This document shows positions 23,734-30,987 of a stretch of DNA of 47,719 bases, one piece after another; the stretch's first letter is position 1; every line of letters begins with the position of its first letter. The notes under the pieces are model-generated. The model saw only the letters and a list, made by a program, of their open reading frames with translations. It searched no databases and was not told the DNA's origin. The stretch is from Mycobacterium sp. (GTDB taxonomy: Bacteria > Actinomycetota > Actinomycetes > Mycobacteriales > Mycobacteriaceae): contig JAKFVT010000060.1 in NCBI GenBank assembly GCA_021732005.1, forward strand, positions 1 to 47,719. Direction: 5' to 3'. The position numbers and the translations under genes are program-made.

Positions 23734-23844
23734 ATGCACGTTTTGCCTGTCAAACACACGGGTGGCTGCACCTGCCGCTGTAACGCCTGCGACGGCGGCC
23801 ACCACTGCCACAACATCGGCAGCGGCTGCAAGGTCAAGCTCTAA
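23734..23844 (+). CDS. 36-residue Cys/His-rich peptide, candidate metal-binding
   Basis: A 36-codon ORF begins at ATG 23734 and encodes six cysteines (12, 14, 16, 19, 25, 32) and five histidines (2, 8, 23, 24, 26). The core GGCTCRCNACDGGHHCH gives C-x-C-x-C-x2-C-x5-C-x6-C, typical of a metallothionein-like metal cluster, but it does not resemble M. tuberculosis MymT or SmtA in sequence as I remember them. AAAGGAG lies 10 nt before the ATG, slightly far; a nearer ATG (23724) opens a different 19-codon frame. It has its own promoter, a CRP-like operator and a hairpin after the stop, which argues for a real gene. It could buffer zinc or copper, or redox-couple to the P450 cluster. Confidence 0.72.
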   Translation: MHVLPVKHTGGCTCRCNACDGGHHCHNIGSGCKVKL

Positions 23845-23847
23845 CCG

Positions 23848-23879
23848 ACGGGCCCCGCGCTCGCGGGTTGACGGCCCGT
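23848..23879 (+). terminator. Nested hairpin after the Cys/His-rich peptide gene
   Basis: ACGGGCC (23848-23854) pairs perfectly with GGCCCGT (23873-23879), enclosing a second stem CCGC/GCGG (23855-23858 with 23863-23866, loop 4). There is no T-tract, as is usual for mycobacterial terminators. It starts 3 bp after the stop codon. Confidence 0.55.
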
Positions 23880-23889
23880 ATTGACGGGT

Positions 23890-24396
23890 ATGCAGACTCC
23901 CATGGAGACGGCCCGTTCCGGCAGACTCCAGCGGGCGCGGATCGGCCTGCTGGCGGTACAGGGCGCCGCGGTTCTTGTCGCCGCGGCGTTCCTCGCTGTC
24001 GCGATTGCCGGCTTCATTCCCGGTTTGACCACTCATCTGGATCAGCTGCACTGGGCGCATGGTTCGCGCTCCGAACTCTTCGGTGTCTTCGAGGTGTCGG
24101 TGGTGCACAACCTGGTGCACCTGGGCTTCGGCGTGGCCGGCCTGGCACTCGCGAGCACGTTCGCCCGAGCACGGGCGTACCTGATCGGCGGCGGGCTGAT
24201 CTTCTTGGGCCTCTGGGTCTACGGCCTGCTCATCGACCCGTCCGGTCCGCGAAACATCTTGCCGCTCAACAACGCCGACAACTGGCTTCACTTCGCGATC
24301 GGCGTGGTCATGACACTGCTGGGCGTCACGCTCGCCGGCACCAAGACACCGACCGGTGCCGACGGGGAACCGTTGGTATTGCCCGAGGACGAGTGA
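23890..24396 (+). CDS. Four-TM membrane protein, DUF4383 type
   Basis: The 168-residue protein has four hydrophobic segments (roughly residues 22-46, 75-98, 102-118, 136-152) and the pattern FEVSVVHNLVHLGFGVAGL and NNADNWLHFAIGVVMTLLGV, which I associate with the DUF4383 family of actinobacterial membrane proteins. The function is not known. ATG 23890 is preferred; TTG 23881 and ATG 23902 are in frame. TATTGA (23879-23884) lies 5 nt before the ATG and could serve a leaderless message. It converges on the ppx-like gene with a 7-bp gap. Confidence 0.75.
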   Translation: MQTPMETARSGRLQRARIGLLAVQGAAVLVAAAFLAVAIAGFIPGLTTHLDQLHWAHGSRSELFGVFEVSVVHNLVHLGFGVAGLALASTFARARAYLIGGGLIFLGLWVYGLLIDPSGPRNILPLNNADNWLHFAIGVVMTLLGVTLAGTKTPTGADGEPLVLPEDE

Positions 24397-24403
24397 GGGA
24401 CGC

Positions 24404-25372
24404 TCAGGCGAGCGACAGCGCGATCCCGTCGAGGATGTCGTGCTCGCTGACCACCAGCTCGTCGATCCCGGCCCGCTGTCCCAGCGCATAGGCGAGTTCC
24501 TCGACCACGATCGAACCGCCGCCGATGACGTCGACGCGACCCTCGTGCATCGGGCCGAGCGCGGCACGCTGCTTGCGGGTCATCCCGACGAGTTGTTCGC
24601 ACACCGCAAGCAAGTCCGGAAAACCGATCCGCGACAGATGGATAGCCGCGGGATCGTAGGTGGTCATGTGCTGGGCCAGCGCGGCGATCGTGGTAAAGGT
24701 CCCCGCCACCCCCACCCAGGTCCTGGCCTGGTCCACGGGTACCGCCCGCAGCGCCTCGCCGAGACGTTCCCGCACCACCTCGCGGGCCGCGGCGATCTCG
24801 GCCGCGGTCGGCGGATCGGAGTGTAAGCAGCGTTCGGTGAGCCGCACGCAGCCGATGTCGGCAGAGAAGCTGGCCTGCACGCCGCCGTCACGGACCCCGT
24901 TGCCCAGCACCACCTCGGTCGAGCCGCCGCCGAGGTCGACCACAACGAACGGCGCTGCGGCGTGAGCGAGTTCGCCCACCGCGCCGTTGAACGACAGCTC
25001 GGCTTCCTCGTGCCCGGTGATCACCTCGGCGACCGCACCCGACACCACCGGGTCCAGCACCTCGGCGGTCATCGCGAAGAACACGTCACGGTTGGCCGCA
25101 TCGCGAGTCGCCGACGTGGCCACCATCCGCACCTTGCCGACGTCGAACTGCTTGAGCAGCGCGGCGTAGTCGACCAGCGCGGCCTGCGTGCGGGCCAGTG
25201 CGTCAGGGGCGAATTGCCCTGTGGCGTCCACACCTTGGCCCAGCCGCACGATGCGCATCTCCCGGTGCAGATCGCGCAGGCGGTCCCCGGCGAGGTCGGC
25301 GATCAGCAGCCGGATCGAGTTGGTGCCGCAGTCGATGGCCGCAACCCGGTTCGTCTCTACGTTGATGTCCAC
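24404..25372 (-). CDS. ppx: Ppx/GppA family exopolyphosphatase
   Basis: The 322-residue protein of the ASKHA fold has phosphate-binding loops AAIDCGTNSIRLLIAD and VVDLGGGSTEVVLG and the C-terminal IGGGSIVVEELA. It corresponds by position to M. tuberculosis Rv1026 (ppx2). The family hydrolyses polyphosphate or pppGpp; for mycobacterial PPX2 short-chain polyphosphate has been reported, as I recall. The start is taken as GTG 25372, which overlaps the DUF501 gene by 16 bp; the upstream in-frame extension is Arg-rich and antisense-like. Confidence 0.9.
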   Translation of the reverse strand: MDINVETNRVAAIDCGTNSIRLLIADLAGDRLRDLHREMRIVRLGQGVDATGQFAPDALARTQAALVDYAALLKQFDVGKVRMVATSATRDAANRDVFFAMTAEVLDPVVSGAVAEVITGHEEAELSFNGAVGELAHAAAPFVVVDLGGGSTEVVLGNGVRDGGVQASFSADIGCVRLTERCLHSDPPTAAEIAAAREVVRERLGEALRAVPVDQARTWVGVAGTFTTIAALAQHMTTYDPAAIHLSRIGFPDLLAVCEQLVGMTRKQRAALGPMHEGRVDVIGGGSIVVEELAYALGQRAGIDELVVSEHDILDGIALSLA

Positions 25373-25854
25373 TCCTCGTTGTCCAGGATTCCCGCCATCC
25401 CCGGCTCGGCGGCCAGCACGGCCAGCGCTTCGTCGCCAAATGGGTTGACGCCCCTGCCTTTTGCCAGTGAATGCGCGATCACCACATGCAGACACTTGAC
25501 GCGGTCGGGCATGCCACCCCCGGTGAACGTGGTTCCCAGCGGCTCGATCGCGTCACGCTCGGCCAGGTACGACTCGTGAGCCCGCCGGTAGGCCGCGGCC
25601 AGGTCCGGGTCCTGAGCCAGCCGCTCACTCATGTCGCGCATCAGCCCGTCGGACTCCAGCCGGCTCGCCGCGGCGGTCAGCACCGGATGGGTCAGGTAGT
25701 ACAGCGTCGGGAACGGAGTGCCGTCCGGCAGCCGGGGCGCGGTCTTGACTACGGCCGGTTCACCGTTGGGGCAGCGATAGGCGATCTCCAGGACGCCGCG
25801 CGGCTCGCGCCCGAGCTGCCGCGCCACCGCGTCGAGATCGGCGGGATCAACCAC
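25357..25854 (-). CDS. DUF501 family protein
   Basis: The 165-residue protein has the features of DUF501: RQLGREPRGVLEIAYRCPNG, VVKTAPRLPDGTPFPTLYYL and PDRVKCLHVVIAHSLAKGRG. It corresponds to Rv1025. The function is unknown; the family is found between ftsB/divIC and ppx in actinobacteria. GTG 25854 is chosen as the start because it overlaps the ftsB stop by 8 bp and matches the usual N-terminus (VDPADLDAVARQLG). The conserved Cys/His in CLHVVIAH may be functional. Confidence 0.88.
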   Translation of the reverse strand: MVDPADLDAVARQLGREPRGVLEIAYRCPNGEPAVVKTAPRLPDGTPFPTLYYLTHPVLTAAASRLESDGLMRDMSERLAQDPDLAAAYRRAHESYLAERDAIEPLGTTFTGGGMPDRVKCLHVVIAHSLAKGRGVNPFGDEALAVLAAEPGMAGILDNEEWTST

Positions 25855-26542
25855 CGGGCGCCGGGGGTGGTACCGGACCGGGTTCTGGTGGCGGCCCGGG
25901 ATCAGCGGGCGGGACCGGCGGCGGCCCGTGCGGGGTGTCGGCGATGGTGTGCCACAACGAGGTGTACCAGGGGTCGTTGCTGCGCACCGGTGCGGCCTCC
26001 GGGCCGGTCTCGGGTGTGACGACTGCCCCCGCGGGCAGCTGCACCTGGTAGGGAATGTCACCCGGCATCACGAATCCGAGCCGCTCGCGGGCCTGCGCCG
26101 CGATGTACACCGGATCACCCAGCTTGGCCTTCTGCGACTCCAGATCGGCGATCTGCTTGCGCAGCGCCGCCTCTGACGCGGCGAGCTGCTTCATCTCGGT
26201 GCGCTGCGCGAAGTATGTGCGCACCGGGCCGGCGATGGTCAGGGTGAGCACGCAGACCACCGCCGCCAAGATGGCCGCGCGGCGCGCGGTGAAGCCCAAC
26301 CGCTGTTCGCTCTGGCGCTCCGCCGATGCCGCGACGGCGCGACGGACCGATTCGCTGACGGTGTGCCCGGTCTCGGACGCCGCCGGCCCAGCAGCTCCGA
26401 CCGCCTCCGGTTTGGCTCTGGTCTCGGTGGGACGGGGCTCTTTCTTGGCCGACGGCGACGTGCGCGAGCGGACACGACCCGATCCCCCCGGCCGGGAGGC
26501 CGGTGTGCGTCGCTTCGAGTCGGGCCGCTTGCTTTCCGCCAC
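25847..26542 (-). CDS. ftsB: FtsB/DivIC-family septum formation protein
   Basis: The 231-residue protein has a long basic, disordered N-terminal region (about 1-85), one TM helix (about 88-110, AAILAAVVCVLTLTIAGPV), a periplasmic coiled coil (QRTEMKQLAASEAALRKQIA to LESQKAKLGDP) and the DivIC signature ARERLGFVMPGDIPYQV. A Pro-rich tail (about 200-231) ends the protein. It is the FtsB-like partner of FtsQ and FtsL in the divisome; Rv1024 is the M. tuberculosis counterpart. The start is GTG 26542. It lies 35 bp after eno and overlaps DUF501 by 8 bp. Confidence 0.9.
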   Translation of the reverse strand: MAESKRPDSKRRTPASRPGGSGRVRSRTSPSAKKEPRPTETRAKPEAVGAAGPAASETGHTVSESVRRAVAASAERQSEQRLGFTARRAAILAAVVCVLTLTIAGPVRTYFAQRTEMKQLAASEAALRKQIADLESQKAKLGDPVYIAAQARERLGFVMPGDIPYQVQLPAGAVVTPETGPEAAPVRSNDPWYTSLWHTIADTPHGPPPVPPADPGPPPEPGPVPPPAPGG

Positions 26543-26577
26543 AGTCTCTTTCAGGCCTCTTTCCGGTCCCTTCGGAC

Positions 26578-27864
26578 CTAGTCTCCGACCACGAACCGCG
26601 GGAACGCCAGGTCGCCGGCGTAACGCGCGGCATCGCCGAGCGCTTCCTCGATGCGCAGCAACTGGTTGTACTTGGCCACCCGTTCGCTGCGGGCCGGCGC
26701 ACCGGTCTTGATCTGACCGCTGCTGACGGCCACGGCCAGGTCGGCGATCGTGGTGTCCTCGGTCTCGCCGCTGCGGTGACTCATCATCGTCCGGTAGCCG
26801 CTGTTGTGCGCCAGCGCGACCGCGTCGAGCGTCTCGGTGAGCGTGCCGATCTGGTTGACCTTCACCAACAGTGCGTTGGCCGCGCCCCGCTCGATACCGT
26901 CTTCGAGCCGTTCGGGGTTGGTGACGAACAGGTCGTCACCGACCAGCTGCACCCGGTCGCCGATGGCGGTGGTGAGCTCGACCCAGCCGTCCCAGTCATC
27001 CTCGGACAGCGGATCCTCGATCGACACCAGCGCGTACGAGTCGAGCAGATCGGCGTAGAAGTGGCCCATCTGCTCAGCGGTGCGCACCTCCTTCTCGAAG
27101 GCGTAACCCTTACCGGCGGTGAAGAATTCGGTTGCCGCCACGTCGAGTGCCAGCGCGACATCGGTGCCGAGGGTGAATCCGGCCGCCTCGATCGCCGTGC
27201 CGATCAGGTCGAGCGCCGCCTTGGTGCCCGCGACGTCCGGCGCGAAACCGCCCTCGTCACCGAGCCCGGTGGACAGACCCTGCTTCTTGAGCACCGACTT
27301 CAGCGAGTGGTACACCTCGGCGCCCCAGCGCAGCGCCTCTTTGAAACTCGGCGCGCCGATCGGGGCGACCATGAACTCCTGGACGTCGACGCCGGTGTCG
27401 GCGTGCGCACCGCCGTTGAGGATGTTCATCATCGGCACCGGAAGGATGTGCGCGTTGGGTCCGCCCAGGTACCGAAACAGCGGCAGACCGGCACTGTCAG
27501 CGGCGGCCTTGGCCACCGCCAGGGAGACCCCGAGGATGGCGTTGGCACCCAGCCGCGACTTGTCGGGGGTGCCGTCCAGGTCCAGCAGCGCCTGGTCGAC
27601 CAGGCGCTGATCGTCGGCCGACAGGCCGATGACGGCCGGCGCGATCTCGTCGAGCACGGCCTCGACGGCCTTCTCGACACCCTTGCCGCCGTACCGGGCC
27701 GCACCGTCGCGGAGTTCGACGGCCTCGTGCTCGCCGGTCGACGCGCCTGATGGGACCGCGGCACGGGCGAAGGTGCCGTCGATCAGGGCCACCTCGACCT
27801 CGACGGTCGGGTTGCCGCGGGAGTCGAGGATCTCGCGGGCCGCGACCTGCTCGATGATGGGCAC
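26578..27864 (-). CDS. eno: Enolase
   Basis: The 428-residue enolase has SGASTGEHEAVELRDG, ILPVPMMNILNGGAHAD, the catalytic/metal segments VSIEDPLSEDDW and VGDDLFVTNP, and LVKVNQIGTLTETL and SHRSGETEDT. It converts 2-phosphoglycerate to phosphoenolpyruvate. The GTG at 27864 gives the typical PIIEQVAAREILDSRGNPT start and has AAGGAGAGAG upstream on the minus strand. It is the first gene of the eno-ftsB-DUF501-ppx operon. Confidence 0.97.
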   Translation of the reverse strand: MPIIEQVAAREILDSRGNPTVEVEVALIDGTFARAAVPSGASTGEHEAVELRDGAARYGGKGVEKAVEAVLDEIAPAVIGLSADDQRLVDQALLDLDGTPDKSRLGANAILGVSLAVAKAAADSAGLPLFRYLGGPNAHILPVPMMNILNGGAHADTGVDVQEFMVAPIGAPSFKEALRWGAEVYHSLKSVLKKQGLSTGLGDEGGFAPDVAGTKAALDLIGTAIEAAGFTLGTDVALALDVAATEFFTAGKGYAFEKEVRTAEQMGHFYADLLDSYALVSIEDPLSEDDWDGWVELTTAIGDRVQLVGDDLFVTNPERLEDGIERGAANALLVKVNQIGTLTETLDAVALAHNSGYRTMMSHRSGETEDTTIADLAVAVSSGQIKTGAPARSERVAKYNQLLRIEEALGDAARYAGDLAFPRFVVGD

Positions 27865-27957
27865 TGGCTCTCTCCTTGCGTCGTGGTCTGCGACGAACAG
27901 CCTAGATGGTCCCAAGCGCGTCAGCGCTCCAGAAGTGCCTGAGTTCCGGGAGCGTTG

Positions 27958-28689
27958 TCAGAGCGCATGCCCTTCCGCATATGCCGTCGCCCAGTCCCGC
28001 ACGGTGCGGGCGTACTGGTCGGAGTGGTTGTAGGCGTGCAGTGCGTTCATCCACCCGCGCGGCGAGGCCAGGTCCTTGCCCCGGAAGCACAGATACCCCG
28101 CCGCCGACAGCGCCGCGTCGTCGATGTTGTCCGGACTGATCACCCCGTCATTGTTGGCGTCGACACCGTAGAGCCGCCAGGTCTCCGGGATGAACTGCAT
28201 GGGTCCCATCGCCCGGACGTAGATCGGCTCGTCGTTGCTCAGCGTCTTCTCGTCGTCGATGATCTCGAGGTTGCCGTTGGTGCCGTCGAGATGGACGCCG
28301 CGGATCGGCGGGCTGACGTCCCCGTTCGGCGCGACGATGGCGTCGCGGTAGGTGCCGTGGTGGCTCTCGACCATGCCGATCCCGGCCAGCGTCGTCCAGG
28401 CCAGGTGGCAGTCGGGGTTCTCCACCTCCGCCACCCGCGCGGCGTACGCGTAGGCCTCCAGCGCGGTGATCGGGATACCGAGTGCCGGCGCCCGCTGCGC
28501 CGCCCAGCCGTGCAGCTGATCGGCCGGCCTGCCCTTGGCATGGGTGTCGACGGCGGGCACCGCATCCCCTGGCGGCGGCGGAACCCCGTCCGGAATCGGC
28601 GTGCCGAGCTGCCAGGAACAACTAGCCGCCAGCAACATCGCCGCCGCCGCAATGACGGCGGCAGCACGCAGCCAACGCGTTGACGACAC
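27958..28689 (-). CDS. lpqU: Lytic transglycosylase lipoprotein, LpqU-like
   Basis: The 243-residue secreted protein has a hydrophobic signal ending MLLAASC (Cys24), a slightly non-standard lipobox. The MltB-type transglycosylase domain has the catalytic Glu in GIGMVESHHGTY, then AMGPMQFIPETWRLYGVDAN and the LCFRGKDLASPRGWMNALHA YNHS-type end. It cleaves peptidoglycan glycan strands. It corresponds to Rv1022 next to eno. GTG 28689 is chosen over the upstream TTG 28707 because AGGAG sits 4 nt before it. Confidence 0.88.
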   Translation of the reverse strand: MSSTRWLRAAAVIAAAAMLLAASCSWQLGTPIPDGVPPPPGDAVPAVDTHAKGRPADQLHGWAAQRAPALGIPITALEAYAYAARVAEVENPDCHLAWTTLAGIGMVESHHGTYRDAIVAPNGDVSPPIRGVHLDGTNGNLEIIDDEKTLSNDEPIYVRAMGPMQFIPETWRLYGVDANNDGVISPDNIDDAALSAAGYLCFRGKDLASPRGWMNALHAYNHSDQYARTVRDWATAYAEGHAL

Positions 28690-28796
28690 AGCACTCCTCG
28701 GGCCCAACCAAACATGTTCATCGTCCCACGGCTCCCGGGTCGTTAGTCCCTACCCGCGAGCCCGAACGGCCGGTAACTTCATTACCTACCGTCTGT

Positions 28797-28835
28797 TAAG
28801 GTGAGCCGATCCTTCATTTGGTAAGCCTTGCTTGA
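28797..28835 (+). promoter_or_regulatory. Two tandem IdeR-like iron boxes
   Basis: TAAGGTGAGCCGATCCTTC (28797-28815) and TTTGGTAAGCCTTGCTTGA (28817-28835) each match the IdeR consensus TWAGGTWAGSCTWACCTWA at 15 of 19 positions and are offset by 20 bp. A TANNNT element TACCGT (28787-28792) lies just upstream, so the predicted start of transcription (near 28799) would fall within the first box. This is the arrangement expected for iron-dependent repression of efeUOB. Confidence 0.7.
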
Positions 28836-28867
28836 CCAGCATTGTCTGAAGTTAGTTAGGACGCGCG

Positions 28868-29824
28868 ATGACCCACCTGGCGGACATCTCGAGCGGTATC
28901 CATACGACATTCAGCGCGGCCGCCCCCAATGTCGGCGCGCAGCTGTTCGGCAGCGGGCTGATCGGCGTCCGCGAGGGCCTGGAGGCCGGGATCATCGTGA
29001 TGGTCCTGATCGCTTTCCTGGTGAAATCCGATCGCCGCGACGCCCTGAAGTGGGTCTGGCTCGGCGTGGGCGCCGCAGTGCTGATGACCGTCGCGGTGTT
29101 CTTGACGATCCAATACGGCGCGTACACGATCACCGGCCTGGCTGCCGAGGCCATCGCCGGGGTGGCATCGCTGGTGGCCGTCGTGATCGTCACCTCGATG
29201 GTGCTGTGGATGCGCAAGGCGTCGGCCAGCATGTCCGGTGAGCTGCGGGCCGGGATGTCGAAGGCACTCGAGACCGGCGCATTCGCCATCTTCGCGCTGG
29301 CGTTCCTGGCCGTGGGCCGGGAAGGCGTCGAGACCGCGCTGTTCATGGTCGGCTTCGCCGAAGCCGAGACCGCCTGGCCGCTGCTCGGCCTGCTGATCGG
29401 CGTGCTGGTGGCCGCCGCCATTGCCTGGGGCATGTACGCCGGCGCGGTGCGGATCAACCTGGCAAAGTTCTTTTCTTACACCGGCGTGTTCCTGATCCTG
29501 GTGGCCGCGGGCGTGCTGTCCTACGGCATCGGCGCGCTGCAGACCGTGGGCTGGCTGCCCGGCCTGGGCTCCAAAGCATTCGACATCAGCTCCGAACACT
29601 GGTCGGCCTGGTACGGCGAGATCGTCCAGGGCGTCTTCAACATCACCCCGACCCCAACGGTGCTGCAGCTCATCTGCTGGCTCGCCTACATCGTCATCGT
29701 GCTCGCCCTGTTCCTGCGGCCCACCAAGGCGGCCCCGAAGCCCGCACCGGCCACCGACGTCTCCACCGACACCGCCTCCGAAGACTCGGAGCGCTCTCCC
29801 CTTACCGAAAGGTCCCATAAGTGA
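28868..29824 (+). CDS. efeU: Iron permease EfeU (FTR1 family)
   Basis: The 318-residue polytopic protein has two REXXE iron-binding motifs, Arg35-Glu39 (REGLE) and Arg151-Glu155 (REGVE), each in a TM helix, and about seven hydrophobic helices. It has a short non-conserved N-terminal segment of about 25 residues and a charged C-tail. EfeU moves iron across the membrane with EfeO and EfeB. The TGA overlaps the efeO GTG (GTGA). The two IdeR-like boxes upstream suggest expression under iron limitation. Confidence 0.95.
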   Translation: MTHLADISSGIHTTFSAAAPNVGAQLFGSGLIGVREGLEAGIIVMVLIAFLVKSDRRDALKWVWLGVGAAVLMTVAVFLTIQYGAYTITGLAAEAIAGVASLVAVVIVTSMVLWMRKASASMSGELRAGMSKALETGAFAIFALAFLAVGREGVETALFMVGFAEAETAWPLLGLLIGVLVAAAIAWGMYAGAVRINLAKFFSYTGVFLILVAAGVLSYGIGALQTVGWLPGLGSKAFDISSEHWSAWYGEIVQGVFNITPTPTVLQLICWLAYIVIVLALFLRPTKAAPKPAPATDVSTDTASEDSERSPLTERSHK

Positions 29825-30987
29825 CGCTGCCCCACGGCATCAAGACTTCTACCGCCGCCGTCGCCGCGATCCTCGCCGGAGTTTCACTGGCCGGATGCAC
29901 CGCCAAGGAAACGAAGTCGGCGGACTCGAGCAGCAAGGCGGCGTCCGAGATCACCGTGAACGCCACCGACACCGACTGCAAGCTGTCGGGCACCCAGGCC
30001 GCCACCGGGCCGAGCACGTTCGTGGTCACCAACAACGGGACCAAGGTGACCGAGTTCTACGTGTACGGCGAGGGCGAGCGGGTGATGGGTGAGGTCGAGA
30101 ACATCTCCCCCGGCCTGCAGCGCAAGCTCGTCGTGCAGCTCGCCGAGCCGGGCAAGTACCAGACCGCGTGCAAGCCGGGAATGATCGGCGACGGCATCCG
30201 CGCCGACTTCACCGTCACCGGCAACGCCGTCGCCGTCGACACCCAGGGCGAATTCAAGGAAGCCGCCGAGAGTTACAAGCGCTACGTCAACAGCCAGAGC
30301 GACGCCCTGATCCCGGCCACCCAGCTGTTCGTCGACGCGATCAAGAAGGGTGACGTCGCCGCGGCCAAGGCGCAGTACCCGGTCGCGCGCACCTACTACG
30401 AGCGCATCGAGCCGGTGGCCGAGTCGTTCCCCGACGATCTCGACCCGCGCATCGACCTTCGTGAGGCCGACCTCGAACCCGGCCAGAAGTGGACCGGCTT
30501 CCACGCGCTGGAGAAGCAGCTGTGGGTCACCGGTCTGCAGCCCGACGCCGGCGCGCTGGCCGACCAGCTGATGGCCGACGTCAAGGAACTCAACGACGGC
30601 GTGAAGGCACCCGGGTGGACCATCGACTCCACCCAGATCGCCGGTGGCGCACAGGGTCTGCTCGACGAGATCGCGGCCAGCAAGATCAGCGGTGAAGAGG
30701 ACATCTTCAGCCACACCGACCTGTGGGACTTCCAGGCCAACGTGGACGGTTCGCAGACCGCGGTGGCCTCGGTCCGCCCGATTCTCGACAGCCGCAACGC
30801 CGATCTGGGCAAGCGGGTCGACAAGGGCTTCGCCGGCGTCGAGGCGCTGCTGGCCACGTACCGCAAGGGTGACGGCTTCGTGCTCTACGACACCGTGACC
30901 GAGCCTCAGCGACAGGAACTCTCGCGCGCGATCGACGCGCTGAGCAAAGAAGTCAGCCAGGTGCAGGGTGTCATCGCTCCCCAGTAA
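29821..30987 (+). CDS. efeO: Iron-uptake lipoprotein EfeO
   Basis: The 388-residue protein has a lipoprotein signal with lipobox LAGC (Cys26), a cupredoxin-like domain (about 40-140) and an imelysin/M75 domain with the HxxE motif His228-Glu231 (GFHALEKQLW). In two-domain EfeO proteins the cupredoxin is thought to bind copper or iron and the M75 domain to pass iron to EfeU. Methionine 90 region (GERVMGEVENISPG) and Cys53/Cys117 are likely cupredoxin ligands or a disulphide. The gene overlaps efeU by 4 bp and efeB by 20 bp. Confidence 0.94.
   Translation: MTLPHGIKTSTAAVAAILAGVSLAGCTAKETKSADSSSKAASEITVNATDTDCKLSGTQAATGPSTFVVTNNGTKVTEFYVYGEGERVMGEVENISPGLQRKLVVQLAEPGKYQTACKPGMIGDGIRADFTVTGNAVAVDTQGEFKEAAESYKRYVNSQSDALIPATQLFVDAIKKGDVAAAKAQYPVARTYYERIEPVAESFPDDLDPRIDLREADLEPGQKWTGFHALEKQLWVTGLQPDAGALADQLMADVKELNDGVKAPGWTIDSTQIAGGAQGLLDEIAASKISGEEDIFSHTDLWDFQANVDGSQTAVASVRPILDSRNADLGKRVDKGFAGVEALLATYRKGDGFVLYDTVTEPQRQELSRAIDALSKEVSQVQGVIAPQ

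Noticed and set aside
23724..23783. A 19-codon frame starting at ATG 23724 in place of the Cys/His-rich peptide
   Set aside because: The Shine-Dalgarno directly abuts this ATG with no spacing and the product has no pattern; the 23734 frame gives a regular Cys/His array.
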